A stretch of DNA of 64,000 nt, from the NCBI RefSeq assembly GCF_030317035.1, contig NZ_JASZYK010000014.1, forward strand, positions 1-64,000, written 5' to 3'. The notes below the pieces were generated by a model. It was not told the DNA's origin. It saw only the letters and a program-made list of their open reading frames with translations, and did not search any database. Positions 28,714-38,103 of the stretch are shown one piece after another (position 1 is the stretch's first letter; each line of letters begins with the position of its first letter). The stretch comes from Variovorax sp. J22G73 (GTDB taxonomy: Bacteria > Pseudomonadota > Gammaproteobacteria > Burkholderiales > Burkholderiaceae_C). A program made the position numbers and the translations under genes.

Positions 28714-29790
28714 TTATTTCCAGATGTTGAACGGCGTCTGCATCCAGCCACCGACCACGACCAGCCACACGAGGGTGACGGGAATGAAGATCTTCCAGCC
28801 CAGACGCATGATCTGGTCATAGCGGAAGCGCGGGAATGTCGAGCGGACCCACAGGAACATGGTGACCACGCAGAAGGTCTTGGCACCCAGCCAGATCCAG
28901 CCCGGAATGAAGCTCAGGAAGTCGAACGGCGGCAGCCATCCACCCAGGAACAGCACCACGGTGAGGATCGACACGAGCCACATGTTGGCGTACTCGGCCA
29001 GGAAGAACATCGCGAAGCTCATGCCCGAGTACTCGATCATGTGGCCGGCCACGATTTCGGACTCGCCTTCCACCACGTCGAACGGGTGGCGGTTGGTTTC
29101 GGCGAGGCCCGAGATGAAGTAGACGACGAAGATCGGCAGCAGCGGCAGCCAGTTCCACGACAGGAAGCCCACGCCCAGGTTGGCGAACATGCCCTTGCCC
29201 TGAACGTTCACGATCTCGCTCATGTTCAGGCTGCCGGTGACCATCAGCACCACGACGAAGCAGAAGCCCATCGCGATTTCGTAGCTCACCATCTGCGCCG
29301 AGGCGCGCAGCGCGCCCAGGAACGCGTACTTCGAGTTCGACGCCCAGCCGGCGATGATCACGCCGTACACCTCGAGCGAGGTGATGGCCATCACGAACAG
29401 CAGGCCGGCGTTGATGTTGGCCAGCGCCACATCGGGACCGAAGGGAATCACGGCCCATGCGGCCAGCGCCGGCATGATGGTCATGATGGGGCCGAGCAGG
29501 AACAGGCCCTTGTTGGCGACCGTCGGAAGAATGATTTCCTTGGTCATCAGCTTGAGCGCGTCGGCCATGGGCTGCAGCAGGCCCATGGGACCGATGCGGT
29601 TCGGGCCGATGCGGATCTGCGTGAAGCCGATGGCCTTGCGTTCCCACAGCGTGAGGTACGCCACGGCCAGCATCAGCGGGATCACGACCACGATGATCTT
29701 AATCAGCGTCCAGATCACGGGCCAGACCACTGCCGTCCACCAGCCTGCGGCAACCAGGCCCTGGCCGAAGCCATGAATAGCGTCGATCAT
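28714..29790 (-). CDS. nuoH: NADH-quinone oxidoreductase subunit H
   Basis: A 358-residue membrane subunit at the junction of the two arms of complex I, next to the quinone site. Typical blocks are TLWERKAIGFTQIRIGPNRIGP near residue 50 and the acidic loop NRHPFDVVEGESEIVAG. Its ATG overlaps the nuoG stop by 4 bases (ATGA). Confidence 0.97.
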   Translation of the reverse strand: MIDAIHGFGQGLVAAGWWTAVVWPVIWTLIKIIVVVIPLMLAVAYLTLWERKAIGFTQIRIGPNRIGPMGLLQPMADALKLMTKEIILPTVANKGLFLLGPIMTIMPALAAWAVIPFGPDVALANINAGLLFVMAITSLEVYGVIIAGWASNSKYAFLGALRASAQMVSYEIAMGFCFVVVLMVTGSLNMSEIVNVQGKGMFANLGVGFLSWNWLPLLPIFVVYFISGLAETNRHPFDVVEGESEIVAGHMIEYSGMSFAMFFLAEYANMWLVSILTVVLFLGGWLPPFDFLSFIPGWIWLGAKTFCVVTMFLWVRSTFPRFRYDQIMRLGWKIFIPVTLVWLVVVGGWMQTPFNIWK

Positions 29791-31949
29791 GCCAATGCCT
29801 CCTCGGCACGGGCCGGTGCGGTCGATGCGTTGCGCGCATCGGCAGTCAGTTGCAGCGACGGTGCGCGGCGCACGATCGAGTCGAGCTGGTAGATGCTTGC
29901 GACCACGGGTGCAGCAGCCTCGCCGTTCGACGCGACAGCGCCGGCGGACGTGACATTGCTCAGCGCATTTGCCGGCAGCGCGCCCTTGTCTCCGATGGTG
30001 GCGAGCACTTCGGCGGTCGATTCGAACGCGAAGCCCGGCAGGCCCAGCAGGTTGGCCAGCACGCGCAGCACCTTCCACGCCGGACGCGTTTCGCCTTGCG
30101 GCTTCACGACGGCATGGAAACCTTGCAGGCGGCCTTCGGCATTGACAAAGGTGCCGGGGGTTTCGGTGAACGGAGCAATCGGGAGCAGCACATCGCTGAA
30201 CGCGAGGTTGGCCTTGAAGGGGCTGAGCGTGACCACCATTTGCGCATTGCCGATGACATCGGCAGCGGCAACGCCAGCGGCCGAGTCGAACACCGGCTCG
30301 GTGTTCAGCAGCAGCACCGCCTTCAGGCCGGAGCCCGCGGCGAGCATGCGGCCGGCATCGAGGCCGCCGTTCTTCGGGAACGCACCGACGAGCTGCGCGC
30401 CCACGGTGTTGGCGGCTTCGGTCAGGTAGCCGACGGTGGCGCCGGTCTGCGTGCCGATCCAGTTCGCCAGGGCCAGCAGGCTGGCGGCCTGGGCGTGGTG
30501 GGCGGCGGCGTTGCCGAGCAGCACGGCCTTGCGTTCGCCGCTCAGCAGCGACGCGGCGATGGCCTTGGCGGCATCGTCCGGCGTGTTCTTCGGTGCCAGC
30601 GGCGCGGCTGCGCCGTTGGTTTCGCCGATGGCGGCCGCCACGGCGGCCAGCGCCTCGACCCATTGGTCGGCTTCGACGATGGTCGATTGCGCCACGTCGA
30701 TGGCCCACGCGTCGCGGTCGGCCATCAGGCCGGCCGAGGTGATCACCGACAGCTTGGCGCCCTTGCGCACGGCCTGGCGGATGCGCTGTGCGAACAGCGG
30801 ATGGTCCTTGCGCAGGTTGGAGCCGACGACCAGCGCGCGCTGCACTTGCGTGAGCGAAGCGATGGAAGTGCCGAGCCAGCGCACGCCTTCGAAGGCCGTG
30901 AATTCGGCGTTGCGCAGACGGTAGTCGATGTTGTCGCTGCCGAGTTCACGCGTGAGCATGGCGGCGAGCTGCAGCTCTTCGAGCGTGCTGTGCGGGCTGA
31001 CCAGCGTGCCGATGCTTTGCGCGCCGTGGTCGGTCTTGATCTGGCGCAGGCCGTTGGCGACGTACTCGAGCGCCGTCTGCCAGTCGACCTGTTGCCATTG
31101 GCCGCCCTGCTTCAGCATGGGCTGCGTCAGGCGTTCCGGGCCGTTGAGCGCTTCGTACGAGAAGCGGTCGCGGTCGGCGATCCAGCATTCGTTGACGTCT
31201 TCGTTCTCCAGCGGCACCACGCGCATCACGCGGTTGTTCTTGACCTGGACGATCAGGTTGGCGCCGGTGGAATCGTGCGGGCTCACCGACTTGCGGCGCG
31301 ACAGTTCCCACGTGCGGGCGCTGTAGCGAAACGGCTTGCTCGTGAGCGCGCCGACCGGGCAGATGTCGATCATGTTGCCCGAGAGTTCGGAGTCGACCGA
31401 GTCGCCCACGAAGGTCTCGATTTCGGAGTGCTCGCCGCGCTGGGTCATGCCGAGCTCCATCACGCCGGCCACTTCCTGGCCGAAGCGGACGCAGCGCGTG
31501 CAGTGAATGCAGCGGCTCATCTCTTCCATGCTGATCAGCGGGCCCACGTCCTTGTGGAACACGACGCGCTTTTCTTCTTCGTAGCGCGAAGAAGAACCGC
31601 CGTAGCCCACCGCCAAGTCTTGCAGCTGGCATTCGCCGCCCTGGTCGCAGATGGGGCAATCCAGCGGGTGGTTGATCAGGAGGAACTCCATGACCGACTG
31701 CTGCGCCTTGATGGCCTTCTCGCTCTTGGTGCGAACGATCATGCCTTGCGTGACGGGCGTGGCGCAGGCCGGCATCGGCTTGGGCGCCTTTTCCACGTCG
31801 ACGAGGCACATGCGGCAGTTGGCCGCGATGCTCAGTTTCTTGTGATAGCAGAAGTGCGGAATGTACGTGCCCGCCTTGTCGGCCGCATGCATGATCATGC
31901 TGCCTTCGGTCACGTCGACCTTCTTGCCGTCGAGTTCGATTTCAACCAT
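29787..31949 (-). CDS. nuoG: NADH-quinone oxidoreductase subunit G
   Basis: A 720-residue iron-sulfur subunit of the peripheral arm. The N-terminus holds a [2Fe-2S] ferredoxin domain (CYHKKLSIAANCRMCLVDVE), then the His-Cys [4Fe-4S] block with DQGGECQLQD and the cysteines of CIHCTRCVRFGQE. A molybdopterin-oxidoreductase-like domain without cofactor follows. It starts 17 bases after nuoF and overlaps nuoH by 4 bases. Confidence 0.97.
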   Translation of the reverse strand: MVEIELDGKKVDVTEGSMIMHAADKAGTYIPHFCYHKKLSIAANCRMCLVDVEKAPKPMPACATPVTQGMIVRTKSEKAIKAQQSVMEFLLINHPLDCPICDQGGECQLQDLAVGYGGSSSRYEEEKRVVFHKDVGPLISMEEMSRCIHCTRCVRFGQEVAGVMELGMTQRGEHSEIETFVGDSVDSELSGNMIDICPVGALTSKPFRYSARTWELSRRKSVSPHDSTGANLIVQVKNNRVMRVVPLENEDVNECWIADRDRFSYEALNGPERLTQPMLKQGGQWQQVDWQTALEYVANGLRQIKTDHGAQSIGTLVSPHSTLEELQLAAMLTRELGSDNIDYRLRNAEFTAFEGVRWLGTSIASLTQVQRALVVGSNLRKDHPLFAQRIRQAVRKGAKLSVITSAGLMADRDAWAIDVAQSTIVEADQWVEALAAVAAAIGETNGAAAPLAPKNTPDDAAKAIAASLLSGERKAVLLGNAAAHHAQAASLLALANWIGTQTGATVGYLTEAANTVGAQLVGAFPKNGGLDAGRMLAAGSGLKAVLLLNTEPVFDSAAGVAAADVIGNAQMVVTLSPFKANLAFSDVLLPIAPFTETPGTFVNAEGRLQGFHAVVKPQGETRPAWKVLRVLANLLGLPGFAFESTAEVLATIGDKGALPANALSNVTSAGAVASNGEAAAPVVASIYQLDSIVRRAPSLQLTADARNASTAPARAEEALA

Positions 31950-31966
31950 ATGTGTGTTTCTCGCGC

Positions 31967-33307
31967 TCAGGCCTGGACCGGCGCTTTGGGAACGTAGCCC
32001 GGGATCAGGGCTTCGAACTCATGACGGAAGTGCTTGATCATGGCGCGCACCGGCATGGCCGCCGCGTCGCCGAGCGCGCAGATCGTGCGGCCCTGGATGT
32101 TGTCTGCCACGGAGTTCAGCAGGTCCATGTCGGTCGCCCTGCCCTGCCCGTTGTGAATGCGGTCCACCACGCGGTACAGCCAGCCCGTGCCTTCGCGGCA
32201 AGGGGTGCATTGGCCGCACGACTCGTGCATGTAGAAGTACGACAGGCGCTTGAGCGACTCGACCATCGAGCGGCTGTCGTCCATGACGATCACCGCGCCC
32301 GACCCCAGCATGGAGCCCGCCTTGGCGATGGAGTCGTAGTCCATGGTGCAGGCCATCATGATGTCGGCCGGCAGCACGGGAGACGACGATCCGCCGGGAA
32401 TCACGGCCTTCAGCGTGCGGCCCTTGCGAATGCCGCCGCACAGCTCGAGCAGCTTGGAGAACGGCGTGCCCATGGGCACTTCGTAGTTGCCGGGCAACTC
32501 GACGTCGCCGCTCACCGAATAGATCTTGGTGCCGCCGTTGTTCGGCTTGCCGCATTCGAGGTACGCCGGGCCACCGTTGTTGATGATCCAGGGCACCGCC
32601 GCGAAGGTCTCGGTGTTGTTGATGGTGGTCGGCTTGCCGTACAGGCCGAAGCTGGCCGGGAACGGCGGCTTGAAGCGCGGCTGGCCCTTCTTGCCTTCGA
32701 GCGATTCGAGCAGCGCGGTTTCTTCGCCGCAGATGTAGGCGCCGAAGCCGTGGGCCGCGTGCAACTGGAAGTTGTACGTGCTGCCCATGATCTTGTCGCC
32801 GAGGTAGCCCGCGGCGCGCGCTTCTTCGAGGGCTTCCTCGAAACGGTCGTAGCTCTGGAAGATCTCGCCGTGGATGTAGTTGTAGCCCACGCTGATGCCC
32901 ATCGCATACGCGGCGATGGCCATGCCTTCGATCACGATGTGCGGGTTGAACTGCAGGATGTCGCGGTCCTTGCACGTGCCCGGCTCGCCTTCGTCCGAAT
33001 TGCAGACGAGGTACTTCTGGCCCGGGAACTGGCGGGGCATGAAGCTCCACTTCAGGCCGGTCGGGAAGCCCGCGCCGCCACGGCCGCGCAGGCCCGAGGC
33101 CTTCACTTCGGCGATCACCTGGTCGGGCGTGAGGCCCTCGGTCAGGATCTTGCGCAGCGCCTTGTAGCCACCGCGCGCTTCGTAGTCGGCCAGGCGCCAG
33201 TTGGTGCCGTTCAGGCCCGCGTAGATCTGCGGCTCGATGTGGCGGTCATGAAAACAGGTCTGGACACCCGTTGCCTGGAACTGCTGGAGAACTTGTTCGG
33301 GCGACAT
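31967..33307 (-). CDS. nuoF: NADH-quinone oxidoreductase subunit F
   Basis: A 446-residue NADH-binding subunit. It carries the NADH loop GLRGRGGAGFPTG, the FMN-region block CNSDEGEPGTCKDRDI and the [4Fe-4S] (N3) motif ESCGQCTPCREG. It oxidises NADH and passes electrons to FMN. The start overlaps the nuoE stop by one base (TGATG). Confidence 0.97.
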   Translation of the reverse strand: MSPEQVLQQFQATGVQTCFHDRHIEPQIYAGLNGTNWRLADYEARGGYKALRKILTEGLTPDQVIAEVKASGLRGRGGAGFPTGLKWSFMPRQFPGQKYLVCNSDEGEPGTCKDRDILQFNPHIVIEGMAIAAYAMGISVGYNYIHGEIFQSYDRFEEALEEARAAGYLGDKIMGSTYNFQLHAAHGFGAYICGEETALLESLEGKKGQPRFKPPFPASFGLYGKPTTINNTETFAAVPWIINNGGPAYLECGKPNNGGTKIYSVSGDVELPGNYEVPMGTPFSKLLELCGGIRKGRTLKAVIPGGSSSPVLPADIMMACTMDYDSIAKAGSMLGSGAVIVMDDSRSMVESLKRLSYFYMHESCGQCTPCREGTGWLYRVVDRIHNGQGRATDMDLLNSVADNIQGRTICALGDAAAMPVRAMIKHFRHEFEALIPGYVPKAPVQA

Positions 33308-33864
33308 CAGGAAGCCTCCCCTTTGGTGGCGGGCGTGGCACCGCGCAGGCCGTCGACGAGCTGGTCGAGCTTTTCGTTGCTCATGAAGCTGCACATGGTG
33401 CGATCGTTCACCAGCATCACGGGCGAGTCGGCGCACGCGCCCAGGCACTCGCTCTGCTGCAGCGTGAACAGGCCGTCGGCCGTGGTCTCGCCCATCTTGA
33501 TGCCGAGCTTCTTCTCGAGGTGCACGAGGGCGGTCACGCCGTCGCGCAACTGGCAAGGCAGGTTGGTGCACACGTTGAGCTTGAACTTGCCCACCGGGTG
33601 CTGGTTGTACATGTTGTAGAAGGTCGTCACTTCATGCACGGCGATGGGCGCCATGCCGAGGTAGTCGGCAATCTCGCGCTCGCGCTGCAGGCTGACGTAG
33701 CCTTCGTCCTGCTGGACGATCGACAGGCAGGCCATCACTGCGGATTGCTTGCCTGCCTCTGGGTACTTGGCCACCTCGCGCGCAAAACGCTCGAGGATCG
33801 CAGGTTGCAGAGGGGAAGAAGGCGCCGAGGGCGCCGTTTCATGGTGGGTCGAGGAAGTCGTCAT
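33307..33864 (-). CDS. nuoE: NADH-quinone oxidoreductase subunit E
   Basis: A 185-residue thioredoxin-like subunit with a [2Fe-2S] cluster (N1a). Its ligands are in NVCTNLPCQL and QSECLGACADSPVM. It forms the NADH dehydrogenase module with NuoF and NuoG. It lies 10 bases after nuoD and overlaps nuoF by one base. Confidence 0.97.
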   Translation of the reverse strand: MTTSSTHHETAPSAPSSPLQPAILERFAREVAKYPEAGKQSAVMACLSIVQQDEGYVSLQREREIADYLGMAPIAVHEVTTFYNMYNQHPVGKFKLNVCTNLPCQLRDGVTALVHLEKKLGIKMGETTADGLFTLQQSECLGACADSPVMLVNDRTMCSFMSNEKLDQLVDGLRGATPATKGEAS

Positions 33865-33874
33865 TCGCTCTTTC

Positions 33875-35128
33875 TCACCTGTCGATCTCGCCGAACACGA
33901 TGTCCATCGTGCCGATCACCGCGACAGCGTCGGCGATCATGTGACCGCGCGACATTTCGTCAAGGGCGGCGAGGTGCGGGAAGCCAGGGGCGCGGATCTT
34001 CAGGCGGTACGGCTTGTTGGCGCCATCGCTCACCAGGTAGATGCCGAACTCGCCCTTCGGATGCTCGACGGCGGCATACGCCTCGCCTTCGGGCACATGG
34101 AAGCCTTCGGTGAAGAGCTTGAAATGGTGGATCAGCTCCTCCATGTTCGCCTTCATCGATTCGCGCGCAGGCGCGGCGACTTTGTGGTTGTCGGTAATGA
34201 CGGGGCCCGGGTTGGCACGCAACCAGGCCGAGCACTGCTCGATGATCTTGTTGGCCTGGCGCATCTCTTCGACGCGAACCAGGTAGCGGTCGTAGCAGTC
34301 GCCGGTCCTGCCGACGGGCACGTCGAACTGCATGCGGTCGTAGACGTCGTAGGGCTGCTTCTTGCGCAGGTCCCATTCGATGCCCGAGCCACGCAGCATG
34401 GGGCCGGTGAAACCGAGGTTCAGCGCGCGCTCCGGCGTGACCACGCCGATGCCCACGGTGCGCTGCTTCCAGATGCGGTTGTCGGTGAGCAGCGTTTCGT
34501 ACTCGTCGACCATCTTCGGGAAGCGCTTGCAGAACGCGTCGATGAAGTCGAGCAGCGATCCCTGGCGATCTTCGTTCAGGCGCTCGATGGCCTTGGCGTT
34601 CTTGATCTTGCTGACCTTGTACTGCGGCATCGCATCCGGCAGGTCGCGGTAGACGCCGCCCGGACGGAAGTACGCCGCATGCATGCGCGCGCCGGACACG
34701 GCCTCGTACATGTCGAACAGGTCTTCACGCTCGCGGAAGCAGTAGATGAGCATGTTCATCGCGCCGCAGTCCAGACCGTGCGCACCGAGCCACAGCAGGT
34801 GGTTCAGCAGGCGGGTGATCTCGGCGAACATCACGCGGATGTACTGTGCGCGAATCGGCACGTCCAAGCCCATCATCCGCTCGATGGCCAGGCAGTAGGC
34901 GTGCTCGTTGGACATCATCGACACGTAATCGAGGCGGTCCATGTAGGGCAGCGACTGGATGAAGGTGCGCGATTCGGCGAGCTTCTCGGTCGCGCGGTGC
35001 AGCAGGCCGATGTGGGGGTCGGCGCGCTGGATCACTTCGCCGTCCAGCTCGAGCACCAGGCGCAACACGCCGTGGGCCGCCGGATGCTGGGGACCGAAGT
35101 TGAGTGTGTAGTTCTTGATTTCGGCCAT
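33875..35128 (-). CDS. nuoD: NADH-quinone oxidoreductase subunit D
   Basis: A 417-residue 49-kDa-type subunit that lines the quinone pocket with NuoB. It begins with the family block NYTLNFGPQHPAAHGVLRLVLELDG (split across the ordinary start) and ends FGEIDR, both standard. It is a separate gene, not fused to nuoC as in enterics. It starts one base after the nuoC stop. Confidence 0.97.
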   Translation of the reverse strand: MAEIKNYTLNFGPQHPAAHGVLRLVLELDGEVIQRADPHIGLLHRATEKLAESRTFIQSLPYMDRLDYVSMMSNEHAYCLAIERMMGLDVPIRAQYIRVMFAEITRLLNHLLWLGAHGLDCGAMNMLIYCFREREDLFDMYEAVSGARMHAAYFRPGGVYRDLPDAMPQYKVSKIKNAKAIERLNEDRQGSLLDFIDAFCKRFPKMVDEYETLLTDNRIWKQRTVGIGVVTPERALNLGFTGPMLRGSGIEWDLRKKQPYDVYDRMQFDVPVGRTGDCYDRYLVRVEEMRQANKIIEQCSAWLRANPGPVITDNHKVAAPARESMKANMEELIHHFKLFTEGFHVPEGEAYAAVEHPKGEFGIYLVSDGANKPYRLKIRAPGFPHLAALDEMSRGHMIADAVAVIGTMDIVFGEIDR

Positions 35129-35129
35129 A

Positions 35130-35741
35130 TCAGTGCAAACCGCCGCCGTAGTTGTCTTCGCGGATCACGCGCGGGGTGATTTCGCGCGGCTCGATCGATA
35201 CCGGCTGGTAGACCACGCGCTTTTGTTCTTCGTCGTAACGCATCTCGACGTGACCCGACACCGGGAAATCCTTGCGAAACGGGTGGCCGATGAAGCCATA
35301 GTCGGTCAGGATGCGGCGCAGGTCGTCGTGACCGTCGAACACGATGCCGTACAGGTCGAAGGCCTCGCGCTCGAACCAGGTGCACGAGCTCCAAACGGGC
35401 TGCAGCGAGTCGACCACAGGCAGGTCTTCGCTAGGCGCGAACACCTTCAGGCGCACACGCTGGTTGAGCGTGACGGACAGGAGGTGCGAGACGACGCAGT
35501 AGCGCTCGCCCTGCCACTCGCCTTCACGGTAGTCGGAATAGTCCATGCCGCAGAGGTCGATCAGTTGCTCGAAGCGGCAGCCGGGCGCATCGCGCAGCAG
35601 CGTGGCGGCTTCGAGGTAATCAGCCGCACTCACCACCACGGTCACTTCGCCCAGGGCGAGCGTCACGCTCTTGGCCTTGGCGCCGAGCGTCTCGGTGATG
35701 GTGGCGCGCAGCACGTCCGGCGAAATTGCAAAGTCAGTCAT
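35130..35741 (-). CDS. nuoC: NADH-quinone oxidoreductase subunit C
   Basis: A 203-residue 30-kDa-type subunit of the peripheral arm, with the signature FEREAFDLYGIVFDGHDDLR and the C-terminal block RRILTDYGFIGHPFRKDFP. The start MTDFAISPD follows the nuoB gene by 13 bases; an earlier in-frame methionine overlaps nuoB and is less likely. Confidence 0.96.
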   Translation of the reverse strand: MTDFAISPDVLRATITETLGAKAKSVTLALGEVTVVVSAADYLEAATLLRDAPGCRFEQLIDLCGMDYSDYREGEWQGERYCVVSHLLSVTLNQRVRLKVFAPSEDLPVVDSLQPVWSSCTWFEREAFDLYGIVFDGHDDLRRILTDYGFIGHPFRKDFPVSGHVEMRYDEEQKRVVYQPVSIEPREITPRVIREDNYGGGLH

Positions 35742-35754
35742 CGTCGGCAATCTC

Positions 35755-36234
35755 TCAGGCGCGGGCAATGGTGTTGGTGCGGCGAATCTTCTGCTGCAAC
35801 TGGATCACGCCGTAGAGCAAAGCTTCGGCGGTGGGCGGGCAACCCGGCACATAGACGTCGACCGGCACGATGCGGTCGCAGCCGCGCACGACCGAATAGC
35901 TGTAGTGGTAGTAGCCACCACCGTTCGCGCACGAACCCATCGACAGCACCCAGCGCGGCTCGGGCATCTGGTCGTAGACCTTGCGCAGCGCCGGCGCCAT
36001 CTTGTTGCACAGCGTGCCGGCCACGATCATCAGATCGGACTGGCGCGGGCTGGGACGGAACAGCATGCCGAATCGGTCGATGTCGTAGCGGGCAGCGCCC
36101 GCGTGCATCATTTCCACCGCACAGCATGCGAGGCCGAATGTCATCGGCCAGAGAGATCCGGTCTTCGCCCAGTTCACCACCGAGTCATAGGTGGTCGTGA
36201 CGAAACCTTCTTTGAGAACGCCTTCAATGGCCAT
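35755..36234 (-). CDS. nuoB: NADH-quinone oxidoreductase subunit B
   Basis: A 159-residue subunit holding the terminal [4Fe-4S] cluster N2. The four ligands are the adjacent cysteines of GLACCAVEMM plus those in MGSCANGGGYY and VPGCPPTAEAL. It donates electrons to quinone at the interface with NuoD. It starts 15 bases after nuoA. Confidence 0.97.
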   Translation of the reverse strand: MAIEGVLKEGFVTTTYDSVVNWAKTGSLWPMTFGLACCAVEMMHAGAARYDIDRFGMLFRPSPRQSDLMIVAGTLCNKMAPALRKVYDQMPEPRWVLSMGSCANGGGYYHYSYSVVRGCDRIVPVDVYVPGCPPTAEALLYGVIQLQQKIRRTNTIARA

Positions 36235-36249
36235 CGTGTGCTTTCTTTG

Positions 36250-36609
36250 TCATTCCCAGTCGAGCGCGCCTTTTTTCCACTCGTAGGCGAAGCCCACGAC
36301 GAGGATGGCGAGGAAGATCATCATGGCCCAGAAGCCGACAGCACCGATCTCCTTGAGCGCAATGGCCCACGGAAAGAGAAAGGCAATTTCGAGATCGAAC
36401 AGGATGAAGAGAATGGCGACGAGGTAGTAGCGCACGTCGAACTTCATGCGCGCGTCCTCGAAGGCTTCAAAGCCACACTCGTAGGGAGCGTTCTTTGCGG
36501 CGTCGGGCCGGTTGGGGCCGAGAATGTATCCGATGACCTGAGGTGCGACGCCTACGCCGACTCCGACCAAAATGAACAAAAGGACGGGGAGGTAGGAGTC
36601 GAGATTCAT
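36250..36609 (-). CDS. nuoA: NADH-quinone oxidoreductase subunit A
   Basis: A 119-residue three-helix subunit with the conserved loop YECGFEAFEDARMKFDVRYY and the membrane acidic motif LFDLEIAFLFPW. It is the first nuo gene, about 70 bases downstream of tRNA-Leu, with no terminator in between. The operon may be read from promoters upstream of secG or tpiA as well as its own. Confidence 0.97.
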   Translation of the reverse strand: MNLDSYLPVLLFILVGVGVGVAPQVIGYILGPNRPDAAKNAPYECGFEAFEDARMKFDVRYYLVAILFILFDLEIAFLFPWAIALKEIGAVGFWAMMIFLAILVVGFAYEWKKGALDWE

Positions 36610-36676
36610 CGAGAGTTTTTCACCGCTTGCCACCGGCAAGAAGAACCTCTGGATGAGGTTTTCTGCCGATGAGATT

Positions 36677-36761
36677 TGGTGCGGTCGGCGAGACTCGAAC
36701 TCGCACAGCTTTCGCCACTACCCCCTCAAGATAGCGTGTCTACCAATTTCACCACGACCGC
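36677..36761 (-). tRNA. tRNA-Leu (anticodon GAG)
   Basis: An 85-base tRNA with a perfect 7-bp acceptor stem (GCGGTCG/CGACCGC) and an encoded CCA end. It has a typical leucine D-arm (GGTGAAATTGGTAGACAC), anticodon loop TTGAGGG giving GAG, a variable arm, and T-loop GAGTTCGAGTCTC. It decodes CUC and CUU. It sits between secG and nuoA, a placement common in betaproteobacteria. Confidence 0.97.
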
Positions 36762-36881
36762 GGTTTTTACTGTTCAGATGGCATGAGGTACCTGGTTACA
36801 GGCATTTGGCTTTCCGAACAGATTTAGAGTTTACCCTGAAATGAAGTCATTTTTCACAGGGGACTCATGAAAACGAGATGA

Positions 36882-37292
36882 TTACTTCGCCGGGATCTGG
36901 CCAGCACCCGAAACCGGTGCCGCAGGCGCCGAAGCAGGTGCGCTCGGTGCTGCTGCACCCGGGATTTCGTTCGCCGCGCCAGTGGCCGGCTTGGCCGGTG
37001 CGGCGGGCGTGCCGATGGCTGCGCGCTCGAGCAGGCTGCCACCGCCCGCGGGCCGTGCGTGGCTGAAGTAAGCCAGCAGCAGCGTGCACGCGAAGAAGAC
37101 CGCAGCAAGCACTGCCGTGGTGCGCGACAGGAAATTCGCACTGCCGCTCGCACCGAACAGGCTGCCGGCACTGCCGCTGCCGAAGGCCGCGCCCATGTCG
37201 GCACCCTTGCCGTGCTGGATCAGGATCAGGCCGATCATCGCGAGGGCGGACAGCATCTGCACGCCGACGAGAAGGTTGAGGACCACGTTCAT
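36882..37292 (-). CDS. secG: Preprotein translocase subunit SecG
   Basis: A 136-residue SecG with two membrane helices (about residues 3-22 and 55-75). Between them is the family segment QHGKGADMGAAFGSGSAGSLFG. The C-terminal 50 residues are an Ala/Pro-rich tail longer than in E. coli. SecG aids protein movement through SecYEG. It lies 36 bases after tpiA. Confidence 0.95.
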   Translation of the reverse strand: MNVVLNLLVGVQMLSALAMIGLILIQHGKGADMGAAFGSGSAGSLFGASGSANFLSRTTAVLAAVFFACTLLLAYFSHARPAGGGSLLERAAIGTPAAPAKPATGAANEIPGAAAPSAPASAPAAPVSGAGQIPAK

Positions 37293-37328
37293 TCGTTCTT
37301 ACTCCTAAGTGATACAGCCGTTGCGCGT

Positions 37329-38093
37329 TCAGCGCGCAGCGGCAGAAATGATCTGCAGAAAATCGGCGGCCTTGAGCGACGCGCCACCGATGAGACCGCC
37401 GTCGATGTCGGCCTGCGACAACAGCTGGGCGGCGTTCGCCGCGTTCATGCTGCCGCCATAAAGAATCTGGATGCCCGCGGCATGCTCGCTCGCCGCATGG
37501 TGCAGTTGCGCGCGCAGAACGGCATGCACCGCTTGCGCCTGCTCCGGCGTGGCCGTCTTGCCCGTGCCGATGGCCCAGACAGGCTCGTACGCCACGACGA
37601 TCTCGCTGATGCAATGGCCGTTCACGTGGATCACCGCGGCCAGTTGGCGCTTCACGACCTCTTCGGTCTGCCCTGCTTCGCGCTGTGCCAGCGTTTCGCC
37701 GACGCACACGATCGGGGTGATGCCGTTGGCCAGCGCGGCAGCCGCCTTGGCCGCCACCGTTTCATCGGTTTCACCGTGGTACTGGCGACGCTCGGAGTGA
37801 CCGACGATCGCATAGCGCACGCCGAAATCCTTCAGCATCGCAGCCGATTGCTCGCCCGTGAACGCCCCTTGCGGATGCGCCGAGACGTCCTGCGCACCCA
37901 ACGCCAATGCCGGCGAACCCGCCAGCAGCGACTGCAGTTGCGCAAAGTACGGCGCAGGCGCGCACAGCGCGATGTCACAGGCGGCAGGGCTTGCCGCCAG
38001 GCCTTGCTGCAAAGCCTTCACCAGCGCCTCGTTGGCGGCCAGGCCGCCATTCATCTTCCAGTTGCCGGCGATCAGTTTCTTCTTGGTTGTCAT
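37329..38093 (-). CDS. tpiA: Triose-phosphate isomerase
   Basis: A 254-residue TIM-barrel enzyme that interconverts dihydroxyacetone phosphate and glyceraldehyde-3-phosphate. Active-site blocks are present: AGNWKMNG (catalytic Lys), VGHSERR (electrophilic His) and AYEPVWAIGTG (catalytic Glu), plus the phosphate-binding YGGSMNAANA. It starts 10 bases after the quinone oxidoreductase gene, so the two are probably cotranscribed. Confidence 0.97.
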   Translation of the reverse strand: MTTKKKLIAGNWKMNGGLAANEALVKALQQGLAASPAACDIALCAPAPYFAQLQSLLAGSPALALGAQDVSAHPQGAFTGEQSAAMLKDFGVRYAIVGHSERRQYHGETDETVAAKAAAALANGITPIVCVGETLAQREAGQTEEVVKRQLAAVIHVNGHCISEIVVAYEPVWAIGTGKTATPEQAQAVHAVLRAQLHHAASEHAAGIQILYGGSMNAANAAQLLSQADIDGGLIGGASLKAADFLQIISAAAR

Positions 38094-38103
38094 CGCGTTT
38101 TCG

